From: Halichondria panicea
Taxonomy: Eukaryota; Porifera; Demospongiae; Suberitida; Halichondriidae
Length of the DNA: 64,000 nt
Direction: 5' to 3'
Assembly (NCBI RefSeq): GCF_963675165.1
Contig: NC_087382.1
Coordinates: 2,581,567 to 2,645,566 of the forward strand
Part shown: in pieces, positions 42,201 to 51,502 of the stretch
Numbering within the stretch: position 1 is the first letter of the stretch
How the letters are laid out: each line of letters opens with the position of its first letter
The notes under the pieces: generated by a model
Database searches by the model: none
What the model was told of the DNA's origin: nothing
What the model saw: the letters and a program-made list of their open reading frames with translations, nothing else
Position numbers and translations under genes: made by a program

Positions 42201-45200
42201 CAGTGAATGCATGATAGCCAATGTAACACGATCATTACTGCTGTAGCTACTGTGTAGCGGTAATTTTCGTGGGTGAACATTTTCGCTATTTGTGTCCACG
42301 TAGAGCCCTCAAAATAAAGGTTGTAATATTTGGGCTTCAATGCCAAGAAACCACACCCACCAACAGCTTTATTAACAGTGCATGCATGGGAGTTTCTCCC
42401 AGTTTTAATTTTCGCGTTAACTTCCCTTCCCTCGAAAAACGCGTGTCATGTGCGCCTATGTAAACTCCAAACCCATTCTCTTTCCTGTAGCTATATAGTT
42501 ACACCACTGCATGACCAACCTCCTCTGCATGGGTCTGTATAGTATACTCCCCTCCTGGCAGATAAATACTGCATGACTTACGGTTTTGTGAGTTTCTTCA
42601 TTCTTTGTAATGACCATGTGAATGTAATGAGAAGGACTCGAATAGTAATCGAAGAGGATAGCAGTGTATAACTGGTCAACAGATTCCTCTCCACCGATAC
42701 ATACACCACAGAAATGCTCCAATTCAATAGTACCACAAAAGTCATCATCAGAGAATGACACACGTGCATCAACCTTTCGGAAAACATAAGGAGGCTTCTT
42801 TTCATAACATGTTGCTCTACAAAAATATAGATGCTTTGATGAACCGGGTTTAGCACAATGCTGTATTTGAGCAAGAATTGGTTGTTGAAATGTGATGCCA
42901 CGAGGCTTACATCGTATCCAGTAGATGGCACTGACGGGCTTTAGAGTGTCGGGAAACTGATAGTCTCCAGAGGTACTTGGTGAGATTTCGAGAGTGCACT
43001 TGTCCAAACCACTTGGAAGAGTGTTTTGTTTTGCAGACAGCTGAAACCCGTGACCATCCAATTTCAAATTGCATTCCATATTCGATATTGTAACAGTAGC
43101 ACTGGCACTTAAATCTGCCCCTGGCAAGTGGAAAGGCTGACAGTTAGAAACTTTGATAAGCTCAAGCTCTGGCTCGGGGTTATCTGAGGATATTATATGC
43201 ACAAGAAACCATGTATTATTATGATTGTATATGTACGTGTGCGTACGTGCAGCACATTTGTTTCGTTTACAATGCAATGACACGTCAAATAACGTGTAAC
43301 CACAACCATGCACAGTAAAGGTGCGAAATTAGGTATTCCAGTGACACATCCTCTATATTATGTCAGTGAGAGGCTGCATGTCTATAATAGCAGTTAAAAG
43401 CGAGCAAAAGTTATAAGAAGCTAACACATCGGCTATAACTATAGTTTGAGGCACTCTATTGAACTATCATTATTATAGCTGGTAATTTTTAAGGGCTAAT
43501 ATTTTCATGGATTTCGCAGATTTCACTAAGCCGCGAAATTACCTTCGGGGTGTAATAACACTATTTTGTGATGTGAAATAAATTACTTCTTTGGGCTGAT
43601 TAAAATGTTTGGGATCAAATGATTGACTCACAATTGACTGGTTGAATGTCCTTTAACTCTCTCTTTGTTGCCTCCACTGTATCCGAGCCTCTTGTTAGTG
43701 AAGCATCTAAAAGTAAGAGTCAATTATTAAGAAAATCGACACAAAACTATTCGTAAGCATAACACTATCATACTATCTAATTGACTCACAGATGTCCCCG
43801 GCCGCGGCAGATGGTCTCTTAATTGTCATGTCTTCTTGCAAACAACTGCCGATAAGTTTCCTCAACTTGTGTGTGTGAGGGACCTCATTGGCAATGTCTC
43901 CACGGTCGATGGCTTTAGACTCGAGTACATTGATCAGTGCTTGCAGTGTGGGGGCGGGGGTGGATCGTGTCAACCATTGCTCCAGTAGTTTAGTGAAACA
44001 GTCCCCGGACTCGTTCCGATAGTCCCTCTTGATGGCCTGAACACAATATGGTGTGGTGAATTAATACTGGTATGGGCAGCCAAACATTATGCACATTCAT
44101 CTTATAATGTTACTATTTAAAACGGGCACTATTTAGCAATTGTAATTATTGTCTAGAGTAATTAAGTCCTGCTCTTAAAATTAATAATGAATGCAAAACG
44201 AATTTTTTTCATGCTTTTGATTGTTTTGAGAGTGTTAGTTAGCTAGCCCTCTTTTTCATCTGTATCTGACTCAAAACCTTCTACTCCATGCACCTTATGT
44301 TACATAATTACATATCAATAATTATATGTATAATGAATTTGCTGCAAATCCGCTAATTAAAACAAAAAAACTTAAATAGCTAAATTTTGAGCACGTTAAT
44401 AATAGCAGCATAAGGTACACTGATAGAGAAGGCAATGAAAGAATATTGATGATATGACAATCCTTTCAATTATACTGTTTGCATGTTCCTTATAACTTAT
44501 CATGCGTGACTATAAATGGCTGTTTGTAAACAATCCATCTATACTGCTACAGTTACAAAGTACACACATACACACGCAGATACACACTCACATCTAGTGT
44601 CCCCTCTTTGATCCCCAAATGCAATCCCAGACGACCCCAAGTTGCCCTAATCTCCCAGATGGCTGATCTTACTACCTTCAGATAACAATCCACACTCAAG
44701 GGCTCTGTAAGCAAAAGATGCAAGAAAATGAATAAGTGCAGCACTATAATTATATATAATGCTAGTATACACACTACGCATGCATATCACTGTATATGAC
44801 GTAAATTTACCTTCAGGAGTGAGGCGGCAAATATCAGGAGAACTGGCAGCTTTTCCTTTTTTCTGTAAATAAAATAAAATATTAAAATTATAGAGGGTGT
44901 TGAACACGCTTGTACTGAAGGTTTATGACCGACCTTGATTTTTGTTGCGATGTCTCCACGGGCAATGGCAGGAGACTCCAGTGCTCTAATAACGGCAGAC
45001 CAGGAGGGGGGAGGAGAGCGGCCCACCCAGTGATTCAGCATGGCCTCAAAGCAGTCTTCAACCATTCGATAGTCCTTCTCAATACTCTGCTCATTAATTT
45101 TACATAATTAGAAGCACACACAACAAAACATAAGTCAACGTACAATTCTTACGGTAATTAAATAGTGTGAATACTTGAGAAGGAAGGTCTCACCTTCCTA

Positions 45201-48200
45201 GTTTCATAATCAATGTCCAGTTCTATAGCCAGGCTGTACCAGTCAGAGCGTATCTCTTGGATCACTTCCTTTACATCCGCAAACAGCTGATCAGTTACCG
45301 AGTTCTCTGTATGAAGATAACAGTTATACAGTACAAGGTGAAAAGATTACACACACGCGTCATTCAGGCTCTAATATCACTCTCACCAACACTCTCTTTC
45401 AGGCAGTGGTATACGGTGAAGAAAGACTTCTGGTTCTTGCAAACCTGGTTCATGGAGATCTTGCAACTGATAAGCCCCTTGAAGTGATCACTTGATGACG
45501 CCTTGAATTCCAATTCATTTTTAATCCCACTGATTTTCGGAATTCTCTTCTTCCATTTGAAAGAGAGGCTTGGCTCAAGGTCCTCTAGGTCGGAGGCAAA
45601 GGGCAGGGCAAGGAGAAAAACATCGTCTCCCACGCTGACTTCCTGTATACACACATAGATGGAATGCTGACACATTTATAGTTCATAACTCACTTTTGCA
45701 AACCAGCGTTCTTGTTGGGGGCTAAGAGAGATTTTCTTAGAGCAAGCACAAGCAAAGCAGGGATCTGCTTCTGATGTGAGAAGGCAAAATTTGCCGCAGG
45801 AGCAGTCGAATGCGATGATTGGAGCAAAGAGAGGACTAATTTCCTTCATCACCAACAGAATGGTTGAGAGGACGTAGGAACAAAGCTCGTGCATCGTATG
45901 GTACCTGTCTTGTCGAATAATCCGTATCTCGTAGCAATCAACGTGAGCAATCAGGGTAACTAAATGCTTGGCTGCTTTGTGTACGTGAAAGGAGACGAGG
46001 TTTCTCTTTACCATGGAATCGACAAGTTCCCACGTCAAGCCCAGGATACCTTCGCATTTACTCCCCCTCGAGACCAATTCACTGATCATGGCACAGAATA
46101 CTCCAATGGGAACGTATTGGGGGTCAAATGTGATCTTGATAGGAGAGGGTGTATCAATGCCAGTGGGAGGTGGTTTCGTTAGTTCCTCGCGTGATGCACA
46201 CTTGAGAATGGCGGGGACGAAGTATGTTGTTTCCTCGTCACGTGCGGTATGTGTTGTGATTTTGGCCAAAAGGTGGGAATGCTCGAGTAGTATGAGCAAA
46301 TTCTCAACAGGAATCAACTGGTCTTTCTTCACATCCTGGAAAAATAAATTGCAATGAGTGATCATTTCCAGTGTGAACTGTCCCCTGAGTATCCAGCTCT
46401 TTCTTTCATCTTCTGTAAACTGAATACTGCTCTCTTCAGAATGCAGCTCTAGCAGCGGCTTGACAACGAGAGCACTGAGGCTGTTGAATACCACCTGAGG
46501 GTTGCAAATCACAAAGTCGCCAAAATAACCATCTTTGCCTTTGATGTCTGGACGATAGATCAAAGCTCCGACAAACCTATCAAGGTACCAAATGGTGAAT
46601 TGAATTTCTTCCACATCCATATTTAACCCCTCGGTACCGATACGAATGCAGTCTTCCATGGATATGATGTCACCTTCTTTTCTCAGTACAACTCCGAGCA
46701 AAAGCATTTGTGGGCGAATTCGAAGCTTGGAATCTCTGATATATCTATTGATCATGCCATTAACATGCTCAAGAAGAGGGTCAATATCAGAACTAGTGCC
46801 TTCATAGTTATCAACTGCTATGAACTTCTTTTCTTTTGGGTTAAAAGACAACTTCCCAAATTTGCTGGTAATTGTGCTCACGGCTTTGCTTTTCTCCGTC
46901 AGCTGTCGCTCTAAACGGTCTTCAACATCTTTCTTGAAAGCGTCTGAGTTGAGGTGTTGGCGGACTGTTTGCTGAATGGCAGCCATGTCTTGTTCAGTGA
47001 CATTTGGCTTCTTATCACTCTTCTTTGATGAATCTTGAGGCAAAAAGAGCCTAATCGCTTTTTTTTGTTCAGCAGTGGTACTATCGCTCTCGCTGGCAGT
47101 GGTGCTATCGCTCTTGCTGGCAGTGGTACTATCGCTCTTGCTGGCAGTGGTGCTATCGCTCTCGCTGGCAGTGGTGCTATCGCTCTCGCTGGCAGTGGTA
47201 CTATCGCTCTTGCTGGCAGTGGTACTATCGCTCTCACTGGCAGTGGTGCTATCGGTCTTGTCGGCAGCTTTTTTCAAGATACAACATTTTTCGAACAGAA
47301 GATCCACCTTGATTTGCATTGCCAGTTCATCCTTGAAAGTACCTATGAGGGTAGCAAGAGGCTTAGCGGAGCCTAGACTGCCCAGTTTATCGCACTGTTT
47401 TCTGTCAATATCCGAGTCAATCTTGGCATGGTGGCTGATAGCTGAGAGGATTTGAGAGAGCGTTTCTCTGCTTGTGTACGTTGAATCGTACGGTGTGATC
47501 TTGTCCTTTCCTCGTTCGTAGGATACTTCACACATTTCATCGAGGTCTTTGTCCAGTCGAAAGAATGCCAGGAAAATCCCTGCGCCTTTGCTTAGAAAAG
47601 GAAACATCTCCACGAATCCAGGCTGTCCACCGATATCAACCAGATTGAGTAGGATTGTGTCCTTCAGCACTTTGCTGTAGTCTCCTAAATTCACAATATC
47701 ATGGAGTCTTGTGATAACATTTTGAACATTGATAGTAGCCACATACTTTTTATGACTCTTTTCTGGCCTGGTTGTTGGTGAGACGGTTTTTGTTTTTGTT
47801 TTCGCTGCAGTAGCTACATCGCTCTTCTTAAGAGGTTGCTCCTCTTCAATGGTTTCCTTCAAAGGGAGGGATGTTTGTGGTTTCTTTGGCTGACTAATAT
47901 TGCTATCTTCAATAGGTTCACAGGACATAAGATAAGAAAAGATGAGCTGTGTTTCTTCCCCCAGGTTTTCAGCTGCTTTAAATGCAATCTTTGCTCCAGA
48001 TTTGCTCACAAAGGCCAATACTTGTGTACACTCGGCAAGAAATGTGCTGCAACGTTTTCTTTGGTCTTTGGGCAGCGAAGACAGGTTAGTAATGGATCCA
48101 ACAAGCCGCTGTCGGGTGGTCGTTTTGCCAATACCCGAGGGACCGATAAAGTGCATCTTGAAATACTGAAGCTCAATCGTATTCTTTCTGTCAGACATAA

Positions 48201-48242
48201 GCTCATCCAATTTTTGCGAGAACTTTTGGTCCTGAACACCGG
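35835..48242 (-). CDS. Gene D: Roco GTPase - Ig-like - Death - ZU5-like - Ig - Death protein
   Basis: Predicted exons: 45694-48242, 45387-45642, 45194-45306, 44934-45086, 44811-44862, 44592-44704, 43790-44036, 43632-43706, 42582-43183, 41910-42062, 41561-41729, 41194-41472, 40052-40090, 39597-39910, 37033-37176, 36652-36826, 36466-36564, 35835-36286. All junction phases agree and about 1994 residues are encoded. The first exon is entered in phase 1, so the start lies upstream: either a small exon at 48674-48713 or gene B's Death-kinase exons. The protein combines a Roc-COR GTPase with several Death-fold, Ig and ZU5-like modules, suggesting a large cytosolic scaffold or sensor. The 3' exons contain a partial repeat of 41561-42870. 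The final exon ends at TGA, though a donor overlaps it. One or more genes could be fused in this model. Confidence 0.5.
36466..36564 (-). CDS. Gene D linker exon
   Basis: 99 nt, phase 1-1; encodes an acidic linker with VTEEGDTSHDVLTSYPHAIH. No domain. Confidence 0.5.
36652..36826 (-). CDS. Gene D exon, second copy of the 41561-41729 exon
   Basis: 175 nt, phase 0-1. Reads VKKRQIDNFSLGREIPCIQM and onward, almost identical to 41561-41729 except for two extra residues (YIYLSVD). Part of an internal segmental duplication. Confidence 0.65.
37033..37176 (-). CDS. Gene D exon, second copy of the 41910-42062 exon
   Basis: 144 nt, phase 0-0. Shares KKGCYV(V/I)FDFKDI and the ALPLEGVCESDW block with 41910-42062 but lacks three residues (the QAK of KKQAKKG). 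Phase 0 on both sides, so it can follow the Death exon at 39597-39910. Confidence 0.65.
37339..37670 (-). pseudogene. Broken copy of the ZU5-like exon
   Basis: Matches 42582-42870 (for example 'tgtaatcaccatgtgaatg', 'gctctacaaaa', 'gatgaaccgggtttagc') but contains a deletion and frameshift and stops matching at about 37670, just before LINE sequence. Its donor is retained. Confidence 0.7.
37740..39080 (+). mobile_element. Decayed LINE on the plus strand
   Basis: Frames in order: NYRPISLTSIAVKTLEKII, HGFRPRHSCQSQLLETIDDW, FLDFSKAL (37816-38073), then a damaged ADD region at about 38230, and SRAFTPLVLSHLELSAPVWS (38498-38725). Many stops and frameshifts. The 3' end is near 'aataaaatctgatgataaa'. 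It lies antisense in a gene D intron. Confidence 0.8.
39150..39490 (-). pseudogene. Two tandem fragments resembling Hakai-like 3' exons
   Basis: 39378-39450 on the minus strand reads GSVAPPPPSPPPPLPNHKQS after 'ctgccgcag'-like sequence, matching GSVAPPPPPPPAPWAPPPNY and KQS in the last exon of the Hakai-like gene. 'gagatcctggcaccata' follows in the order of its exon 6. A second, more decayed copy lies at 39190-39290. No gene of origin nearby; these are duplicated scraps. Confidence 0.6.
39597..39910 (-). CDS. Gene D Death-like exon
   Basis: 314 nt, phase 1-0. Reads LQLSTEIAGYNDYKYWLGLS, AEIGAIDQNP, AALKKWKSKS and TYCRLVDIAKQLKDGTAI, a Death-fold pattern also seen in the last exon. Ends CVKH before 'gtaagt'. 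Confidence 0.7.
40052..40090 (-). CDS. Gene D micro-exon
   Basis: 39 nt, phase 1-1, GNTDGVPHTTIES. Accepted because both splice sites and phase fit between the Ig exon and the Death exon. Weak on its own. Confidence 0.4.
40110..40325. repeat. Repeat related to the 4557-5347 insertion
   Basis: Starts 'actagagcactgaagtgg', has a 'cagacagacagac' tract and ends 'gggccgcctatacgcgcct', mirroring the ends of the element at 4557-5347. Probably a shorter family member. Confidence 0.5.
40326..41193. other. Intron sequence with AT microsatellites and MITE ends
   Basis: Contains (ta)n at about 40858-40878 and 'atatgccggataat' MITE-like pieces. No exon seen. Confidence 0.45.
41194..41472 (-). CDS. Gene D Ig exon (same family as gene A)
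   Basis: 279 nt, phase 1-1, nearly identical to gene A's Ig exons (TYQWTKYG, SLTMRQASLEQSGEYQC, STCKVTV). It has an extra Cys in VHQCVSLTV. Same length and phase as the array more than 20 kb away, indicating exon transfer between the genes. Confidence 0.82.
41561..41729 (-). CDS. Gene D exon following the ZU5-like region
   Basis: 169 nt, phase 0-1. Encodes VKKKQIDNFSPGREIPCIQM, NVCYPLYLNKSVNPDLYL and SVDVNIAK. Beta-rich in character; together with the preceding exon it may complete the ZU5-like or a second beta domain. Duplicate at 36652-36826. Confidence 0.7.
41910..42062 (-). CDS. Gene D exon following the ZU5-like region
   Basis: 153 nt, phase 0-0. Encodes KKGCYVVFDFKDIGDTVDL and ALPLEGVCESDWKIKPL. 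No firm family; duplicated at 37033-37176. Confidence 0.7.
42582..43183 (-). CDS. Gene D ZU5-like exon
   Basis: 602 nt, phase 1-0. The first half reads NPEPELELIKVSNCQPFHLP, SGLDKCTLEISPSTSGDY, VSAIYWIRCKPRGITFQQP and ILAQIQHCAKPG, which resembles ZU5 domains (P-x-S-x-V then F-x-x-P-V-x-x-x-x-x-H-C-A). The second half (SFSDDDFCGTIELEHFCGVC) continues as a beta-rich region. ZU5 is a scaffold and autoinhibition domain in UNC5, PIDD and related Death-domain proteins, which fits this context. Assignment is by eye. Confidence 0.6.
43632..43706 (-). CDS. Gene D linker exon (KRELKDIQPVN type)
   Basis: 75 nt, phase 1-1, ASLTRGSDTVEATKREL and KDIQPVN. Homologue of gene C's linker exon and of gene A's tail repeat. 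Confidence 0.6.
43790..44036 (-). CDS. Gene D chimeric exon: Death-domain half fused to kinase tail
   Basis: 247 nt, phase 0-1. The first part is the second half of a Death domain (AIKRDYRNESGDCFTKLLEQ, LQALINVLESKAIDRGDIA). From PHTHKLRKLIGSCLQEDM to GDIC it is the C-terminal tail of the family TKL kinase, nearly identical to genes A and B, including the same donor 'atct|gtgagt'. The rest of the kinase is absent, so this segment cannot be catalytic. Confidence 0.8.
44592..44704 (-). CDS. Gene D Death-domain first-half exon (second pair)
   Basis: 113 nt, phase 1-0. VVRSAIWEIRATWGRLGLHL then GIKEGTLD, the typical W-x-x-L-G-x-x-L-G-I start of a Death domain. Completed by exon 43790-44036. Confidence 0.72.
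44811..44862 (-). CDS. Gene D short linker exon
   Basis: 52 nt, phase 0-1, KKGKAASSPDICRLTPE. Separates the two Death-domain pairs. Confidence 0.55.
44934..45086 (-). CDS. Gene D Death-domain second-half exon (first pair)
   Basis: 153 nt, phase 0-0. SIEKDYRMVEDCFEAMLNHW and SWSAVIRALESPAIARGD, the C-terminal half of a Death domain whose first half is 45194-45306. Confidence 0.75.
45194..45306 (-). CDS. Gene D Death-domain first-half exon (first pair)
   Basis: 113 nt, phase 1-0. LFADVKEVIQEIRSDWYSLA then IELDIDYETRK. Intron position matches that of the second pair, showing that the two Death domains arose by duplication of a two-exon unit. Confidence 0.74.
45387..45642 (-). CDS. Gene D Ig-like exon after COR
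   Basis: 256 nt, phase 0-1. VSVGDDVFLLALPFA, LSFKWKKRIPKISG, LEFKASSSDHFKGLISCKIS: an Ig-like layout with the C-strand Trp and the F-strand Cys but no B-strand Cys, like the family Ig exons though otherwise diverged. Confidence 0.55.
45694..48242 (-). CDS. Gene D Roc-COR GTPase exon
   Basis: 2549 nt, phase 1 to 0, 849 residues. Roc-type GTPase signatures: P-loop GPSGIGKTTT, the G3 motif DIGGQPGF, and a G4-like LIGTFKDEL. A long basic/acidic insertion separates P-loop and G3, and an Asp-Ser-Thr-rich minisatellite segment follows G4. A COR-like region follows (WYLDRFVGALIYRP, GDFVICNPQVVFNSLSALVV). The C-terminal 100 residues are Cys-rich (DCSCGKFCLL, PCFACACSKK). The G3 DxGGQ motif is diagnostic of Roco proteins. 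No LRRs are seen before the Roc domain. Confidence 0.8.
47072..47258. repeat. 24-bp minisatellite inside the Roco exon
   Basis: About eight copies of 'ggcagtggtgctatcgctct' plus four bases, encoding DSTTASES or DSTTASKS in frame on the minus strand. In-frame repeat so copy-number change would not break the protein. Confidence 0.9.
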
Positions 48243-48673
48243 CTATATAAAAGAAATATTTGGTCATTATAAGTTGTACAGAGATTCTGTACAATTTGGG
48301 GGTCAGAGGCGGTCGACTTCTTTTGATCATTAAGCCATCTAAGGTTACTAACTTTGCATTGAATACAGCATGCATGTCTTGAAATATACAGCAGTTGTGT
48401 GCATTCCACACAATAGTAATAATAGAAGTGGGACTGTTACTATATGCCTCGAGGCGTAGCCGCACAAGGAATACGGTAATTTAAAAGCTAACTATGTGTG
48501 TGTCTATTCTAGCTGTAACTGTTCAATGCAGAACTAAAGCATAGACACTGCAACGGTTGCAATGCGACAAAAACTAACAGCTTCTATATATAGGTCACGT
48601 TCTCTTGGATCGATTTTGATTCATGTACTTGCTAACTAAAGCTTTGTTTGAGTATGGCTATAGTTTTACTTAC

Positions 48674-48713
48674 ATGCAGTGAAGGCTGTCTTCAGAACCG
48701 TTCCTAGCATCAT
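48674..48713 (-). CDS. Candidate first exon of gene D
   Basis: Starts ATG ATG and reads MMLGTVLKTAFTA, ending at a good donor (gcat|gtaagt) in phase 1, which matches the entry phase of the Roco exon. Short and without domain; an alternative is that gene B supplies the 5' end. Confidence 0.3.
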
Positions 48714-48762
48714 GCATCTGCTCACACAAAGTTTCTATTCGAGTTAGCACGTGCACTAACAG

Positions 48763-51268
48763 GGGCGTAGCCAGGATTTGAGAGAGGGGGGTGCTGGATG
48801 AATGGATTGTCCGAATTTTATTATTTTATTATTATTATTAAGACTTTACAGCCCGTAACGTGAATGATATAAAAACAAGTGATTGTTGTAGCAAAGACTA
48901 TAGCTGACAGACTGTGCCGCATTGAGCGACACAGCTGGATAATTTAATGATTACATGTGAAGCTAGCTATAATTACGTGTGTAGCATCTGTTGCATGGGC
49001 ACATTAAGTGGTAGGTACTTTTGTTTGAAGTGCTCCCAGAAGTAATGGTGGAGTGTATTCTTTGTTGAAGTTAGTGGTGCGCTGATATCCATCAGCATAG
49101 TGGGCATCAAGTTCCATAACCTTGTGATACGATTGAGGTAGAAGTGTCTGCTTGCGCTGTAGTGATTGGCTTGTACAGTGAGTTTGTTGTTGCAACTGAA
49201 GCGGGTGCGACCAGTAACGAATTTGATGTGATCTCTTATGTTGAAGTTGTCCGAGGGTTCCTTTAGTGACTTTACTAGAAACATTATGTCCTGTATTTCA
49301 AACCAGTACATTAGAGGTGTCACCGTAGTAGCTTCAAATCGGACAGCCTTGATCTGTATGAGCTTGAGTAATCATTGAGTATGAATTTGGTGGCTCTCCT
49401 CTGGATTCTTTCTAGTTTTTGAATGTCCTTGATCAAATTTGGTCTCCAGACTTGGGAGCAGTAGGTGACCTGGGATCTAACTAGGGTTATATATAACGAT
49501 TTTTTTGTGCTGGTTTCTGAAATCGTCCGTCGGATGAGGTTAAGAGCTCGGTAGGCCTTAGACGATATGAGGTTATAATGCAGTGACCAGGAGAGGTTGT
49601 TGGCTATGCACAAGCCTAGGTCTTTTTCTTTTGTAGCAAAGTTAAGGTGAGAATTGTGGATTGAGTAGAGTGTATTAGGGTTGTCTTCGTGCCAGCTAGG
49701 ATGAGTTATGCGCAGCACATTACATTTTCCTTCATTGAGTTGCATGTTCCAAGTAGTGCACCAGGATGACAACTGGTTGATGTCTGTTTGTAATTCCAAT
49801 TGGTCTTCCGTAGAAGTGATGCACTTTACTAGCTTTGTGTCGTCCGCAAATAGAAATGGATTGGCAGATGAGATGCACTCCGGTAGGTCATTGATAAAAA
49901 TAATAAATAACAGTGGGCCTAGGATGCTTCCTTGCGGAACTCCTGACATAACTGGTAAGTAGTTGGATGGAGTATTAATAACACTTGTGAAGTGTATCCT
50001 GTCATGTAGATACGATTTAAACCACAGCCAAAGAGGGCCTGTGATGCCTGTCTTCCAAAGCTTTAGCAACAGCTCATTGTGTGGGACCGTGTCGAAAGCT
50101 TTCTTAAAATCTAGGTAGATGACATCTGTAGGTTTTCGGTTTTCTATGTTGTCAAAAACTTGGGAAAAGAATAGGATTAATTGAGAAAGACATGATCGGT
50201 TTCTTAGGAACCCGAATTGTTGGCATGTTATCTTTGGTCTCACGAATGTAATAATTTTCTTGTAGATGATAGATTCAAAGACTTGGATATAATTGGGAGA
50301 AGAGAGATGGGCCGAAAGTTTTCTACAAGATGGGGGTCGCCCTTCTTTGGGATTGGGCAGATTTTGTGGACCTTCCAGTGGGGTGGGAAAGTATGTGAAG
50401 ATAGGCTAGAATTGAAAATGTGTGTGACTGATCTTGTGAGAGCGGTAGCACAGCATTTGAGGGTTGACGCATTTATATTATCGTGGCCTGGTGACTTTGT
50501 TGTGTCTAGTGAGGTGAGGGTTTCGTACACCTCAGACTCTTCTATAGAGATAGAGCTCAGTTGATAAGTGGGGGAGGGCATTTTGTCCCATGGACGAAGT
50601 GTATAGTCACTTCTTGTGAATGTCGAGTTAAAGTATTTGAATTACCAGTGCGCGGAGTGTACTGGCGGTGCAAAATATGCATGGGTTTGCATGGTCTGCA
50701 TGGGGGCACTCCCCCAGAAATTTTTTTTGTTACATGCTCTGAGATTGATTCTAACGCAATCTGACTAAAGAAATGAGGGTACTGCTGCTTTGAGGGTACT
50801 AGCTGGTGGTTAAGCCACATCTTCATCTGAAGATGTCCTATAAAATGCATTGTTTTGAGTTGTGACAATTAAATCATACAGCTGCTAACCATGTTCTGCT
50901 TGTGAATTAGCAGGACAAGGTGGCAAGCCACTTGCAGTTGCAGTGCTGCTCTGTGAACTGGGCTCAACTGAAAAGTACTCAAAGAGTGACATGATGATGA
51001 TGGCGATAGCTGCTGAACAGTCTGCAACTCTGTGGGGGACCTTGGTCTGCTCAGCCCACATGGCTTTGCGCATGTGCACTGATTGAATGAATATTTGGAG
51101 GTGGAGCTAGATCTAGCTAGTTGGAGGTGGAGTTTTGAGAGTTGATCGTGCATGCAATAGAGCTCTAGTTCTCTCATATCAGCTAGCTAGCTTAGCTAGT
51201 TAGTACTTGTGGAGCAGAGTCTGAGGCCAGAGTCCAGCACCCTCTGCACCTATCTGGCTACGCCACTG
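48763..51268. mobile_element. DNA element with 'gcgtagccag' termini containing a LINE
   Basis: Left end 'ggggcgtagccaggattt', right end 'tctggctacgccactg', inverted to each other. The termini are a type common in marine-invertebrate MITEs. A LINE (48960-50581) sits inside, so the element was probably short before insertion. Confidence 0.55.
48960..50581 (-). mobile_element. LINE reverse transcriptase, frameshifted
   Basis: Frame 50581-50240 has SLDTTKSPGHDNINASTLKC and ICPIPKKGDP with FRPISLLPI; frame 50243-49320 has FGFLRNRSCLSQL, DFKKAFDTVPHNELLLKLW, GVPQGSILGPLLF and LFADDTKL; frame 49323-48973 has the C-terminal region (SASRHFYLNRITRLWNL). Frameshifts at about 50240 and 49320. 5'-truncated. 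Confidence 0.82.
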
Positions 51269-51502
51269 ACTAAAGCGCTATTACTACAAGAGCCGTCAGA
51301 AAAGAGCTAGCTGTATATACAGCCATTGCAAACTTTAAACTATTACAGATATGCCCCTTTTCGCACATACATGCGGATTCAATACCATGTGTGAGATCCT
51401 TCCTGTAACTAAGCCACAAAACACTACAACGCTACCATACATGTACAGATGCAAAACGAGGCTGCGAGAGCTGGCAACATTCATTGTGTAGCAGACTGAT
51501 AA

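Noticed and set aside
46911-47455. Plus and alternative minus frames of 108-126 codons with Ala-Leu-Pro or Gly-Ser repeats
   Set aside because: Other-frame readings of the 24-bp minisatellite in the Roco exon.
47836-48333. 165-codon plus-strand frame
   Set aside because: Antisense shadow of the Roc GTPase coding sequence.
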